Shown: in pieces, positions 52,290 to 62,455 of the stretch | Position numbering within the stretch: the stretch's first letter is position 1 | Layout: the number at the start of each line of letters is the position of its first letter | Source: Candidatus Rokuibacteriota bacterium | Lineage (GTDB): Bacteria > Methylomirabilota > Methylomirabilia > Rokubacteriales > CSP1-6 | Direction of reading: 5' to 3' | Length of the DNA: 64,000 bases | Assembly (NCBI GenBank): GCA_016200085.1 | Contig: JACQFL010000004.1 | Span: forward strand, 1-64,000 | Notes under the pieces: model-generated | What the model was told of the DNA's origin: nothing | What the model saw: the letters and a program-made list of their open reading frames with translations, nothing else | The model's database searches: none | Program-made: the position numbers and the translations under genes

Positions 52290-53009
52290 TCACAGGATGC
52301 CGTCCGCGGGCAGCAGGCGGACCTCTTCCATCGTGGCCCCGTCGGGCAGGCTCGCCATGAGCACCACGGCCCGCGCCACGTCCTCCGGGCGGAGCATGCG
52401 CGCGCGATCGGGGGCGCCGGAGATCTGGTCCCACAGGGGCGTGTCCACCGCGCCGGGAAGCACGACCCCCACGCGCACGCCCTCGTGGCGGACCTCCTCC
52501 GCGAGCACCCGGCTCCACGCGACCACGCCGGCCTTGGTGGCCGCATACGCGGCGCCGCCGGCGATCGCCCGCACGGCGGCGATCGAGGCGACGTTGATGA
52601 TCGTGCCGCGGCGCTGCCGCAGCATCGGCCCGAGCGCCGCGCGGCACGTGACCATCACCGCGCGCAGGTTCACGGCGAGCATCGCGTCCCAGTCGGCGGG
52701 CTTGGCGCCCGCCACCGGGCCGAAGGCGGCGACGCCCGCGGCCGTGACCAGCACGTCGAGCCGGCCGAGCTCGGACAGCACCTGCTCGACAAGCGCCTCG
52801 ACCTCGGCGTCCTGGGTGACGTCGACGGGAATCGCCAGCGCGCGGCCGCCCGCGTCCTTGACGGCGGCCGCGGCCTCGGCCAGATCCGCGCGCGAGCGCG
52901 CCGCCAGCGCCACCGCGGCGCCCTCGGCGGCCAGCGCGACGGCGACCGCGCGGCCGATGCCGCGGCCGGCGCCGGTGACCAGCGCGACCTGCCCCGCGAG
53001 CGCGCTCAT
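52290..53009 (-). CDS. SDR family oxidoreductase
   Basis: 239 residues. VTGAGRGIG near 11, AAGVAAFG in place of NNAG, NVASIAA with the serine near 137, and YAATKAG with the Tyr/Lys pair near 150. The start overlaps the folE stop by 4 bp, so it ends the folE-PTPS operon. In this setting it might reduce a pterin intermediate, as sepiapterin-reductase-like SDRs do, but the sequence itself only shows a general classical SDR. Confidence 0.92.
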   Translation of the reverse strand: MSALAGQVALVTGAGRGIGRAVAVALAAEGAAVALAARSRADLAEAAAAVKDAGGRALAIPVDVTQDAEVEALVEQVLSELGRLDVLVTAAGVAAFGPVAGAKPADWDAMLAVNLRAVMVTCRAALGPMLRQRRGTIINVASIAAVRAIAGGAAYAATKAGVVAWSRVLAEEVRHEGVRVGVVLPGAVDTPLWDQISGAPDRARMLRPEDVARAVVLMASLPDGATMEEVRLLPADGIL

Positions 53010-54571
53010 ATCTGCAGCCCCCGCCCGGTCCTGATCAGCTCCATGAACTCCGCACGCGTCTCCGGCCGGTCCCGGAACGCGCCCAGCATCGCCGAGGTCA
53101 CCGCCTTGGAGTTCTGCTTCTCCACCCCGCGCATCATCATGCAGAGGTGGATCGCCTCGATGACCACCGCGACCCCCCGCGGCTCGAGCACCTCGTTGAG
53201 CGTGTTCGCGATCTGCGTGGTGAGCCGCTCCTGCACCTGCAGCCGCCGGGCGAACACCTCCACGAGCCGCGCGATCTTCGACAGCCCGACGATCTTGTGC
53301 TTCGGCATGTAGGCGATGTGCGCCTTGCCAATGAATGGGAGGAGGTGATGCTCGCAGTTGTGGGTGAGATGGCCACCGACCAGGAATGTCGGATGCGGCG
53401 AACACTTGAAGCTATAGACGATGTACGGTTTGCCCGGCCGCATCACCGGCTTCACCCCGACGACGATTGCGTACGTACTGTCGATCGGAACGTAGAAGTC
53501 GCTCTCCTGGCGGAATCCGTGCTTCCCGTACCACCCGGGTTGATGCCATCGGTGTGAAAGGTAAAGCGCGCCGACGCCGTGCGAGCGACGCTGGACGGGC
53601 GTGTCGAGGTACCGTCCGAGGTCTGCGAGAAATCCTTCGTTCGCGCTGATGATGAACCTCCCAGCCTTGTTGCGGGTCCCGTCCCCGTCAAAATAGCCGT
53701 CGAGGAACCCCTGCATCATCTCCTGTGAGGACGTCACCACCTTCGGAAATCGGAAGGTCTTCGTCTTGCTTCTTGACCCCGTCTCTGACACACCGAGCCA
53801 GCGGCAGAGCTTTTCTCCGATTGCCCTGGACACGACGCGTACTCGATGAGCCTCGACGTCGCGATGAAGAAATCCGGAGGGCACAGCCACCTTCTGAATC
53901 TCGGGCACCGATCCGGGAAAGGCCTGCATCCACATGTCGCGGAAATTCTCCGCGAACCGGCGATCCCGGACGGTCAGACAGATACGACGTCCGTCCTGGA
54001 TACTGCCGTCCGACGCCGCTGCTCCCACGACATAGCCGAGCGGATAACCTGGCTGAGGCAAATAGGGTTCACGGCAGAGCGACTTGGGGTTCATCCACTC
54101 GACACTGGTTCCAGGAGTGAGCCGGCCGGCCTCTTCCCAGCCCGACGACGTCATGACGGGATGGTCGGGCGTCACCCGGAAGCGACCCCGATTTGTGTGC
54201 ACCTCGACGAGGTCACGCGTCTTGCGGGACGAGATGGTCGTGACCCTGGTCTCCTTCAGGAACCCCGAGACCAGCGTCCACAGCTTGTCACCGGCCCGTA
54301 CCTCCCGCGCCGGCTTGGCGCCGTCCACCGCGTTGACGATCTGCTTGCTTGGGACGCACAGGCTGAACAGGTCGATGTCCTTCACGACGACCATCTCGTC
54401 GTAGTCCTCGACGAAGAGGGCGTCGTTGACGATGTCTTCCACCTTCATGTGGTACCCGGCCGTCAGGTAGCGCAGCGACTTCTCCACCCGCTCCGGCGTG
54501 CGCTCCAGGCCCTCGCGCTGCGCGTCCTCGCCCAGCTCCTTGAGGAGCTGCCGGATCACGTCGGAGATCAT
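53006..54571 (-). CDS. folE: GTP cyclohydrolase I interrupted by an intein
   Basis: 521-residue precursor; the mature enzyme would be 187 residues, normal for FolE. N-extein residues 1-71 end ...KDIDLFSL; C-extein resumes [18 protein letters not shown] and runs to the TGA, with QVQERLT and the catalytic [14 protein letters not shown] segment intact. The intein sits exactly before the Cys of CEHHLLPF, a zinc ligand, so the precursor cannot be active until spliced. Makes dihydroneopterin triphosphate from GTP, feeding the two PTPS-family enzymes overlapping upstream by ATGA junctions. Confidence 0.95.
   Translation of the reverse strand: MISDVIRQLLKELGEDAQREGLERTPERVEKSLRYLTAGYHMKVEDIVNDALFVEDYDEMVVVKDIDLFSLCVPSKQIVNAVDGAKPAREVRAGDKLWTLVSGFLKETRVTTISSRKTRDLVEVHTNRGRFRVTPDHPVMTSSGWEEAGRLTPGTSVEWMNPKSLCREPYLPQPGYPLGYVVGAAASDGSIQDGRRICLTVRDRRFAENFRDMWMQAFPGSVPEIQKVAVPSGFLHRDVEAHRVRVVSRAIGEKLCRWLGVSETGSRSKTKTFRFPKVVTSSQEMMQGFLDGYFDGDGTRNKAGRFIISANEGFLADLGRYLDTPVQRRSHGVGALYLSHRWHQPGWYGKHGFRQESDFYVPIDSTYAIVVGVKPVMRPGKPYIVYSFKCSPHPTFLVGGHLTHNCEHHLLPFIGKAHIAYMPKHKIVGLSKIARLVEVFARRLQVQERLTTQIANTLNEVLEPRGVAVVIEAIHLCMMMRGVEKQNSKAVTSAMLGAFRDRPETRAEFMELIRTGRGLQI
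53357..54358 (-). mobile_element. Intein with LAGLIDADG homing endonuclease, inserted in folE
   Basis: 334 residues inside the folE frame. Block [17 protein letters not shown] with Cys1. Block [13 protein letters not shown] (TxxH). Endonuclease motifs at intein residues about 107-118 ([12 protein letters not shown]) and 218-227 ([10 protein letters not shown]), the paired LAGLIDADG dodecapeptides with their acidic residues kept. Block [20 protein letters not shown]. Block G: HLTHN followed by Cys as +1 residue. All class 1 splicing residues are present, so it should be active. The region looks lower in GC than its flanks, consistent with acquisition. Confidence 0.95.
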
Positions 54572-55026
54572 TCGCCCCCCCGGTACTCGAAGCGGTTCTT
54601 GGCGGTCTCGACCACCGTCACCTGCACGAGCGCCACCTCCGGCCCCGCGTTGCGGATGAGACCCCAGAACGCGCGCGCGAGGCTCTCGCCCGTCGTGACC
54701 ACGCCGGCCAGGGCGGGCACCTCCTCGAGGGCGTAGTGGTCGACGCGGTCGATCACGGCGCCGGCGACGATCGCGTCGAGCCGTCCGAGGTCGACGCTCA
54801 TCCCGGTCAGCGGATCGGGACACCCGGCCACGGTGACCTCCAGGTAGTAGTTGTGCCCGTGCGGCCGCGCGCAGTGGCCGTACAGCCGCGCGTTGGCCTC
54901 GGCGTCCAGCCGCGGGCTCACCAGGCGGTGCGCCGCGCTGAAGTGGTACACGCGCGTGAGCTCGAGGCGGGGCGCGGCAAGAACCGTCAGCGGCGCGCTC
55001 ATCCCCGCCATCAGCGGAGCGCTCAT
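54568..55026 (-). CDS. 6-pyruvoyl tetrahydropterin synthase / QueD family, with catalytic Cys
   Basis: 152 residues. Zinc histidines in YHFSAAHRL (His33) and PHGHNY (His56, His58), and the catalytic cysteine Cys52 in [17 protein letters not shown], the layout of true [28 protein letters not shown] and [11 protein letters not shown] follow. The N-terminus holds a near duplication, [13 protein letters not shown], so the start could be the first or second ATG. Overlaps folE and the second PTPS gene by 4 bp each. Confidence 0.92.
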   Translation of the reverse strand: MSAPLMAGMSAPLTVLAAPRLELTRVYHFSAAHRLVSPRLDAEANARLYGHCARPHGHNYYLEVTVAGCPDPLTGMSVDLGRLDAIVAGAVIDRVDHYALEEVPALAGVVTTGESLARAFWGLIRNAGPEVALVQVTVVETAKNRFEYRGGE

Positions 55027-55427
55027 CCCCGATAGTCCACGTAGAGCGTGGGATCCTCCCACACGCGCACCTGCCAGAGCCGCTCCACCCCGAGCTTGGG
55101 CGCGAGCAGGTCCCACACCGCGACGGCGATGTTCTCGGTCGTCGGCACGCGGCCGCGGAAGACGGGGTCCGCGTTGAGGTCGGCGTGATCGAAGCGCTCG
55201 ACCACCGTCTCGCCCACCACGCGCTTGAGCTCGGCGAGGTCGATGACCATCCCCGTCTCGGGATCGATGGGGCCGTGCACGGTGACGTCGAGCGTGTAGT
55301 TGTGCCCGTGGGGGACGGTCAGGCGGCCGAACGTCTCCTCGTTCCGCGCGGCCGGCCAGGCGTCCACCCAGTACCGGTGCCCCGCCGCGAAGCTGAACCG
55401 CCGCGTGCTGTAGCCGCGCGCGCTCAT
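55023..55427 (-). CDS. Second PTPS/QueD family protein, lacking the catalytic Cys
   Basis: 134 residues. Zinc histidines kept (FSFAAGHRY His17; PHGHNYTL His40, His42) and the [23 protein letters not shown] and [11 protein letters not shown] segments match the family. The position of the catalytic cysteine is Leu36 ([12 protein letters not shown]), and the protein contains no cysteine at all, so it cannot use the PTPS or QueD mechanism. It may form mixed rings with its neighbour or catalyse a different pterin step. Confidence 0.92.
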   Translation of the reverse strand: MSARGYSTRRFSFAAGHRYWVDAWPAARNEETFGRLTVPHGHNYTLDVTVHGPIDPETGMVIDLAELKRVVGETVVERFDHADLNADPVFRGRVPTTENIAVAVWDLLAPKLGVERLWQVRVWEDPTLYVDYRG

Positions 55428-56479
55428 ACCGGCAGGGCCTCGAGGAAGCGCGTGGCCACGCGGCCGACGTCGAAGGCCTCGACGTGGCGCGCGGCGGCGG
55501 CGGCGAAATCCTTGCGCAGGCCGTCGTTCTCGAGCAGCGTGGCGAGCGCCGTCGCCAGCTCGTCGGGGCTGCGCGGGTTCACGAGCAGGCCCGTCCGCCG
55601 GTCGGCGACGACCTCGGGCACGGCCGCCGCCCGGCAGGCGACGACAGGCAGTCCGGCCGCCATGGCCTCGAGGAACACGATCCCGAACCCCTCCTGTACC
55701 GTGGGGAGACAGAAACAGTGGGCACGCGCATATTCTACCGCCAGCGCGCTGCGCGAGACGTCGCCGAGGAACGTCACCACCTCGCCCAGCCCGAGGGCCG
55801 TCGCCTGCGCGCGCAGGCGGGCCGACTCCGGCCCCTCGCCTACGATGCGGATGCGCGCCCCGGGGATTCGCTCGCGCAGGATCTGCGCGGCCTCCAGCAG
55901 GTCTTGGAGTCGCTTGCGCGGGTACATCCGGGCCACCGCGAGCACCGTCGGCGCCTCGTGGCGGGGCGGCGCGGCCGCGAAGCGCGGGCGCCAGTCGGCG
56001 AGGTCGATCGGCTCGGGCACCACGCCGATCCTCGCCGGCGCGAGACCGTACACCTCGCTGGCGACGGCGGCGGAGTACCGGCTGGGCACCAGGACGCGAT
56101 CGGCGCGGTGGACGTTGGCCCGCTCCCAGCGCGCCTGCACCCCGAGCAGCACGCGCGTGACCCCGCGCTCGTTGCGGAGCTCGTCGGCGATGATCCCCTT
56201 CAGCGCGACCACGAAGGGGCGCCGCCCCCGCCGGCGGGCCCAGAGGAAGCCGTCGAGGTCGACCCCGACCACCACGTCGGCGGCGGGTGGCGCGAGCGCC
56301 ACGGCAGCGTTGTAGAGCCAGCGGTCGAACGTGTGGACGCCGGTGCGGCGTCCGAGCGGCCGGAGGGCGACCTCGTGGCCGCGGGCGCGCAGGCCGCGCG
56401 CGAGGACGTCGAGCGCGACGAAGGTGCCGCTCCCCTCGATCGGACTCGGGGGAGTCGAGCTCAGGAAGGCAAGACGCAC
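55424..56479 (-). CDS. Glycosyltransferase family 4
   Basis: 351 residues from a GTG that overlaps the enoyl-CoA hydratase stop. GT-B fold: N-terminal LSSTPPSPIEGSGTFVALDVLARGLRARGHEV and C-terminal LAVARMYPRKRLQDLLEAA, IRIVGEGPE, FLGDVSRSALAVEYARAHCFCLPTVQEGFGIVFLEAMAAGLPVVA, with the E-x7-E nucleotide-sugar signature. Transfers a sugar from an activated donor; acceptor unknown. Overlaps the PTPS gene start by 4 bp. A pterin glycosyltransferase role is possible from context but unproven. Confidence 0.92.
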   Translation of the reverse strand: MRLAFLSSTPPSPIEGSGTFVALDVLARGLRARGHEVALRPLGRRTGVHTFDRWLYNAAVALAPPAADVVVGVDLDGFLWARRRGRRPFVVALKGIIADELRNERGVTRVLLGVQARWERANVHRADRVLVPSRYSAAVASEVYGLAPARIGVVPEPIDLADWRPRFAAAPPRHEAPTVLAVARMYPRKRLQDLLEAAQILRERIPGARIRIVGEGPESARLRAQATALGLGEVVTFLGDVSRSALAVEYARAHCFCLPTVQEGFGIVFLEAMAAGLPVVACRAAAVPEVVADRRTGLLVNPRSPDELATALATLLENDGLRKDFAAAAARHVEAFDVGRVATRFLEALPV

Positions 56480-57261
56480 TACCGCCCCTGGAATCGGGGG
56501 GCGCGCTTCTCGAGGAACGCCCGCGTTCCCTCCTTGTAGTCCTCGCTCTCGACCGTCTCCTGCGCCAGCCCCTTGAGCCGCGCGCGCCACTCGTCGGAGA
56601 GGCCCTCGAGGCAGCCCTTGACGGTCATCTTCGAGCCGCGCACGGAGAGCGGCGCGTTGTCGGCCACGCGCGCGAGGTAGTCGTACGTGTACGTCTCGAG
56701 CTCGGCCGCGGGCAGCAGCCGCTGGATGAAGCCGATGGCGAGGGCCTCACGGTCGTCGAGCGTGCGCGCCGAGAACAGGATGTCCTTGGCGTACGCGGGC
56801 CCCACGAGCTGCACGAGCTGGCGCACCGGGTCGGCGCCGTAGATGATGCTGAGCTTGGCGGCGGGGATGCCGTACTTCGAGCCCTCCGCGGCGAAGCGCA
56901 GGTCGCAGCCCATGGCCACCGCCATGGCGCCGCCCATGCAGTAGCCGAAGATCATCGCCACCGTCGGCTTGGGGCACTCGCGGATCGCGGTGTACGCGCC
57001 CTCGGTGGTGGCGTTGTAAGTGAGCGCGGTGGCGGTGTCCTTCCGGTTCTCCTGGAACTCCGAGATGTCGGCGCCGGAGGCGAAGGCCACCGTGCCCGCG
57101 CCGCGCAGCACGATCGCGCGCACGGAGTCGTCCTTGGACAGCCCCGCCATCACGCGCGAGATCTCGGCCCACATGCCGAGGCTGATGGCGTTGCGCATCT
57201 CGGGCCGGTTGAAGACCACGGTCGCGATCGGACCGTCCTGATTGACGAGGATGTCGCTCAT
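56479..57261 (-). CDS. Enoyl-CoA hydratase/isomerase family protein
   Basis: 260 residues, crotonase fold. VVFNRPEMRNAISLGMW near 15, the oxyanion-hole segment FASGADISEF near 60, and FGYCMGGAMAVAMGCDLRFA near 105; the second catalytic glutamate position falls in AAKLSIIYGADPVRQL, which lacks the usual glutamate, so hydratase activity is uncertain and an isomerase or other crotonase reaction is possible. C-terminal EDYKEGTRAFLEKRAPRFQG is standard. First gene of the overlapped run down to folE. Confidence 0.92.
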   Translation of the reverse strand: MSDILVNQDGPIATVVFNRPEMRNAISLGMWAEISRVMAGLSKDDSVRAIVLRGAGTVAFASGADISEFQENRKDTATALTYNATTEGAYTAIRECPKPTVAMIFGYCMGGAMAVAMGCDLRFAAEGSKYGIPAAKLSIIYGADPVRQLVQLVGPAYAKDILFSARTLDDREALAIGFIQRLLPAAELETYTYDYLARVADNAPLSVRGSKMTVKGCLEGLSDEWRARLKGLAQETVESEDYKEGTRAFLEKRAPRFQGR

Positions 57262-57363
57262 GGCACCACCTCGAAGGGCGCGGGATTCACGGGGTCCGAG
57301 TGTAGCAGATGCCGGGAGGCCGCCCCCCCCGCTCGCCGGTCACGCCGACGGCCCGGTGACGCG

Positions 57364-58176
57364 TCAGTGTCCACGCTTCAAGTATTGCTCCGTGAAAGTC
57401 CGCTCGGGCACTCCGGCCCCGATCTTCCGGCCGTGGTAGTGCACCACGGTGACGTGTCGCCGGCCGAAATCCTCCACGTGTGCTCCGCGCCATCGGTACT
57501 TCTCAGACACCTCCTCGATCCCCATCACGGTGAGGCGCTTGAGAAGGCCTCCACTCCGGTCGTAGTAGTCGACGCGCAGGATCACGTCCCGCCCAGCGTC
57601 CACCCAGATGAGCTTCTTCCCGTATGCCGTCTCGCGGACGAGCCGCTCCGCGACGGGGACCGCTTCGAGAACGAGACAGCGCACCCCGCCGAGCGCGTCG
57701 TCGCGGGACGTCCGGTAGCGGTACTCCTCGATCTTCTCGCGCATGATGTCCTCGTAGAGGAAATCGGTGCCCAGGTACCGATCGCCCCGGTTGGCGGGGG
57801 CGATCCGGCGCGTGGTGTGATAGGCGGGCAGGTAGAGCCACTGATCGTTGTCCCGATCCGAGTGCTCGATGGTGAGCACCCCACTCCCCTGGAAGTCGGG
57901 CGGAGAATGGAAGCGGATCAACCGCATCGCGTCGAGCGAGCCCGGCGCCACCTGGCGCTGGTAGATCGTTCCTGTCCGCTCCCGGACCTGTCCGGACGCG
58001 TCGATGAGTTGCATCAGGAACTGCACCTGCTCATCGGAGGCGGTGTCCTGGCGCTGAACGCGACGTATCACGTCGCCGGGATTCGGGGGCTGCCCGCTCG
58101 CCACCCAGGGGGCGAGCAGCACGGCGCTGGCCGCCACCGCGCGCCGCGCGCGGCGTGACCACCGCACCGTCGTCAT
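57364..58176 (-). CDS. Outer membrane lipoprotein-sorting protein (LolA-like)
   Basis: 270 residues with a signal peptide (AVAASAVLLAPWVASG). The domain (SDEQVQFLMQLIDASGQVRERTGTIYQR, IRFHSPPDFQGSGVLTIEH, LYLPAYHTTRRIAP, DILYED-like TDFLYEDIMRE) matches the family of LolA/LppX-type open beta-barrel lipid carriers often encoded with FtsX-type and RND exporters. Would ferry a lipid across the periplasm. Starts 4 bp inside the end of the permease gene, so it is the last gene of the operon. Confidence 0.92.
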   Translation of the reverse strand: MTTVRWSRRARRAVAASAVLLAPWVASGQPPNPGDVIRRVQRQDTASDEQVQFLMQLIDASGQVRERTGTIYQRQVAPGSLDAMRLIRFHSPPDFQGSGVLTIEHSDRDNDQWLYLPAYHTTRRIAPANRGDRYLGTDFLYEDIMREKIEEYRYRTSRDDALGGVRCLVLEAVPVAERLVRETAYGKKLIWVDAGRDVILRVDYYDRSGGLLKRLTVMGIEEVSEKYRWRGAHVEDFGRRHVTVVHYHGRKIGAGVPERTFTEQYLKRGH

Positions 58177-58760
58177 TCGATGGTCCTGTTCCCCAGCGCG
58201 CGGACGATATTCAAGCGATTCAGCATGCGGAGTCCGGGGCCGGCGGAGACGGGGATCAGCACCAGCGTGACGGCGAGCACCTGGACCACATCCCCTGCGC
58301 GGAAGATATCGATCACTTCGTACCACGCCTGAGTCATCTGGGCGTTGAGGTACATGGCCAGTGCGATCCCCACCGGGATGCTGACCAGCGCCGCGAGGCC
58401 GCCCTCACCGAACGCCTGGGCCAGGATGGTCGCGCCCAGCCGTCCCCGCCCGTAGCCGAGACACGCGAAGGTGGCATACTCCGCCTGCCGCTCGCTGATG
58501 GTGAAGTTCACGCTCATGACGATGAAGAGCATGGCCACGAACACGCTCACCCCACAGCTCAAGTACACGACCCGCAGCATCCCCGACATCAGCTTCTGGA
58601 ACGCCCGGGCCACACCCGTCTTCGCGGTGACCTTGGCGACGTAGGGAAGCCCGAGCAGCGGCGCCGTGAGTGATACCGGCGCGACGGACGTCGCGACGTA
58701 CATGCCCGTGGCGGCGTCCTCGAATTCCGTGATCGCCTGCGCCTGGCCGAACGCCATCAT
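58173..58760 (-). CDS. FtsX-like ABC permease, C-terminal part (after frameshift)
   Basis: 195 residues beginning MMAFGQAQAITEFEDAATGMYV in the track; three membrane helices (VVYLSCGVSVFVAMLFIVMSV, LAALVSIPVGIALAMYL, VVQVLAVTLVLIPVSAGPGL) form the last FtsX domain. Translating upstream of that ATG in the same frame gives VRVGDRVGIRIRSGREFIFAVVGIAGEVIPGQV, which continues the reading frame of the gene at 58757-60526. So this is the second half of one gene broken by a single missing base. Confidence 0.85.
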   Translation of the reverse strand: MMAFGQAQAITEFEDAATGMYVATSVAPVSLTAPLLGLPYVAKVTAKTGVARAFQKLMSGMLRVVYLSCGVSVFVAMLFIVMSVNFTISERQAEYATFACLGYGRGRLGATILAQAFGEGGLAALVSIPVGIALAMYLNAQMTQAWYEVIDIFRAGDVVQVLAVTLVLIPVSAGPGLRMLNRLNIVRALGNRTIE

Positions 58761-60526
58761 GACCTGACCCGGGATGACCTCTCCGGCGATGCCGACGACG
58801 GCAAAGATGAATTCCCGCCCGCTCCGGATCCTGATGCCGACCCGGTCACCGACCCGGACCCCAACCGTCGGGCGAGGTCCTGGCTGACGAGCAGCTCATC
58901 GGCCCGGCCGCTCAAGGCGCGTCCCGCCTTCAAGACCGTGCGCTTCATCCCGTCCTCGCGAGGTACGCCCAGGATCTTGACGGACTCGTAACGGCCGCCC
59001 ACCCCGATTTCGGCGAATCGGCGGAAGTACGGCTCGACCCTGGTGACACCGGACAGGGCGCGGATCGGCGCCAGGTCCTCGAGGGGGACGGGGTAGAGAA
59101 AATCGACGGTGAGGTCCCACCCCTCACGCGCGAACACTTGCTCGCTGGTCTGCAGGGCCGACGTCAGGGACATCACGTACGCGATCGCAACACCGAGTGA
59201 GAACCCGATGGCCAGGATCGTGGACAGGGTCCGGCCGGGCCGCCGGATCATGTTCCGGAGGCCGAACCGCACCGGCAGTGGGAAGCGCGCCATGGACCAG
59301 CGCGTCCACCGCATCCAGGCTTCGAAGCCGGCCCGCTCACTCACGGGTGCTCGGATGATGGCTTGCGGCGGCAGGCGGAGCATCCGCGCGACGGGCAACG
59401 CGGCGGCGGCCATCGTCCCGATCACCGCGGCGGCGAACCCGACGGCGAGCAGGCGGGGGACGACGACGGGGATGACCTCCTGGAGACCGATCGCGTCAGC
59501 GGTGGTCGCGGCATAGAGATTCCGGAAGACGAACGCCAGCCCGATCCCGATCACTCCTCCCCCACTTCCCAGGAGCGCTCCGGCGGTGAGGTAGGCCCCC
59601 AGCAGCCGGCGGCGACCATAGCCCAGCGCCAGCAACGCGCCGATCTCCTTTCGCTGGTCGAGCACGAGCCGGTGCACGGTGATGAAGGTCAGCACGAACG
59701 ACAGCGAGCCCAGCATCAGGACCAGGGAGGGCACGTAGACCTGAAACGCCTCCAGGGTCAGCTGCATGTGCCTCCAGATGAAGTGCTCCTCCTTCGCGAT
59801 CACGCGTTCCAGGTTGAGCCGGCCCACTCGCGTGATGACGGCATCCTTCACCGCGCGCGCATCGGCGCCGGGATCGAGCCGGAACAGGAGATCGTTCACC
59901 ATCGTGAAGCCGAGGGCGTCACTCACCCGGGTCAGGCTGGTGAAGACCACGCCCACCGAGCCCTTCTCGGGAACGAAGTAGTCGGGGTTCGCGGTGACGA
60001 TCAGCCACTCGGGGCTGATGACCACGCCGTCGATCCGGCTCTCGTAGGTCTTCTCGCCGACCTGGACCCGGATCCGATCACCCACGCCGAAGCCGTGGAA
60101 CGTGGCGAGCGACCGCTCGACGACCGCGCTCTCGAAATCTCCGGCGCGCAGCGGGCCGCCCGCCGCGATCTCGAGCGCATCGATGGTGGGCGGTACCGTC
60201 TCGAGAAACACGAGCACGCCGGCGATCCGGCTGTGGTCGGGCAAGAACACCGTCCCGGGAAGAACGAGCCGGCGCTCGATGGCGTGCACTCCGGGCACCG
60301 CGGTGAGATCGGGAAGATTCGTCACGTCCTCCGGGAGAAACTGCACCTCCAGCTCGGCGAAGCCCATCCGCTGGAAGAGGACGTCACGGGTATGGAAGCC
60401 GGTGGCGATGGCCATCCCGGTGCCGGCGTAGATGCCGACACCCGACGCCACCGTCAGGGCGACCGCCAGCGCCCGCCAGCGGATCTGCCAGAGATCTCGG
60501 AGCATCTTCCGCTCGAGCACGCGCAT
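58757..60526 (-). CDS. FtsX-like ABC permease, N-terminal part (frameshifted)
   Basis: 590 residues. MacB/LolC-type permease: helix 1 WRALAVALTVASGVGIYAGTGMAI, a periplasmic domain (about 50-260), FtsX domain 1 (VYVPSLVLMLGSLSFVLTFITVHRL onward), and the start of a second helix-periplasmic repeat. The real frame leaves near 58859-58862 in a GGGG run (minus strand); after that this frame ends in Ser/Gly-rich nonsense. One extra G would restore a permease of about 784 residues with the downstream frame. Start at MRVLERKML, 11 bp beyond the ATPase stop. Confidence 0.85.
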   Translation of the reverse strand: MRVLERKMLRDLWQIRWRALAVALTVASGVGIYAGTGMAIATGFHTRDVLFQRMGFAELEVQFLPEDVTNLPDLTAVPGVHAIERRLVLPGTVFLPDHSRIAGVLVFLETVPPTIDALEIAAGGPLRAGDFESAVVERSLATFHGFGVGDRIRVQVGEKTYESRIDGVVISPEWLIVTANPDYFVPEKGSVGVVFTSLTRVSDALGFTMVNDLLFRLDPGADARAVKDAVITRVGRLNLERVIAKEEHFIWRHMQLTLEAFQVYVPSLVLMLGSLSFVLTFITVHRLVLDQRKEIGALLALGYGRRRLLGAYLTAGALLGSGGGVIGIGLAFVFRNLYAATTADAIGLQEVIPVVVPRLLAVGFAAAVIGTMAAAALPVARMLRLPPQAIIRAPVSERAGFEAWMRWTRWSMARFPLPVRFGLRNMIRRPGRTLSTILAIGFSLGVAIAYVMSLTSALQTSEQVFAREGWDLTVDFLYPVPLEDLAPIRALSGVTRVEPYFRRFAEIGVGGRYESVKILGVPREDGMKRTVLKAGRALSGRADELLVSQDLARRLGSGSVTGSASGSGAGGNSSLPSSASPERSSRVRS

Positions 60527-60536
60527 CCCGGTGACG

Positions 60537-61264
<728 letters not shown>

Positions 61265-61268
<4 letters not shown>

Positions 61269-62455
61269 CGATGCAACAGCGGACCGCGTGTCCGCCGTCG
61301 CGCGGCGGGGAGATCGGCCGCGAGCGTGGTCATCAGCCGCCAACCCAGCCTCCCGAGAGCGGGCAGCGCGCCGGCCCAACCCCGGGCGCCCGTGTTCAGG
61401 GCGAGGAAGGCACGAAAGGCATCGGGGCTCCGGGCCAGCGCGCGGATCACCTGGCGGCGTAGCCCCGGGTGCTCGGCGACCCAGAGCACCAGGCGCGTGA
61501 GCGCGAGGTGCCGGCGTCGCACACGCGCGCAGGCCCGGGGGTAGGCCGAGGCGTCCTCACCGGTGGTGGCCTCCACGAGCGCGGCCGCCGAGGCGAAGGC
61601 GAGTGACAGCCCCTCGCCGGTGATCGCGTCGAGATAGCCGGAGGCGTCGCCGACGAGCAGCACCCGGCCACGCGCGATGGGCTTCACGCGGACGTCGAAG
61701 GGGCCCGCTCCGCGCACGGTCGTCTCGGGGCACCCGGCGGCCGGGCCGAGGCGGGCGCGTAGGGCCGGGAACCGCGCCAGGAACGCGTCGTAGCTCGGCC
61801 GCGAGCCGCGGGCTGCCGACCACAGGAAGGCGACGCCGACCCGGTCGGGGCCGACCGGCGTGACGTAGGCCTCCACGCCGTCCGCCCAGTGCACCTCGAC
61901 CACGTCGGACCACGGAGCGACGCGGAAGTGACGCCGTATCCCGAAGCGGCGCCGCCGTCCGGTCGTGACCGCGAATCCGCAGGCCTTCCGCACGTGGCTG
62001 TGCAGGCCGTCGGCGCCCACCAGCCAGCGCGCTTCGAGCTCACCGTGGGTGGTGTGCAGCACCACGTGGTCCGCCCGGTCGGCGACGGCGCCGGCCTCGC
62101 AGTCGTGTCGAAGCTCCACGCCGAGCGCGGCCGCGCGCGCCTCCATGGCCGACGAGAGCACGGTGCGACGGATGCCGAGCCCCGGCCCCTCGACGAAGCT
62201 CGCCTCGGCCGTCGCATCGCCGTCGACGTAGCGGATACCCCGGAACGGTCGGGCGTCCTGGGCGGGGATCTCGACCCCCATCCGGCGTAACCACACCACG
62301 CCGGGAGGCATCAGGCCTTCGCCACAGGCCTTGTCCACCGGACCGTGCTTGCGATCGATCACCACGGCCCGGCGCCCGGCCAGCGCGGCGAGAATGGCCA
62401 CCGCCAGCCCTGCCGGCCCGCCTCCCACGACGGCGTAGTCGACACGGTGACTCAT
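61265..62455 (-). CDS. Geranylgeranyl reductase-like FAD-dependent oxidoreductase
   Basis: 396 residues. Dinucleotide-binding VVGGGPAGLAVAILAALAG, the DKACGEGLMPPGV active-site segment, and the second FAD motif VLLVGDASGYLDAITGEGLSLA place it in the geranylgeranyl reductase/halogenase-like flavoprotein group, which saturates isoprenoid or modifies lipid double bonds. C-terminal region is Arg/Ala-rich. ATG overlaps the AMP-ligase stop by 4 bp, so it probably acts on the product of that enzyme. Confidence 0.92.

Noticed and set aside
53846-54736. 296-codon plus-strand frame inside the intein
   Set aside because: Antisense to the intein and N-extein, whose motifs are unmistakable on the minus strand.
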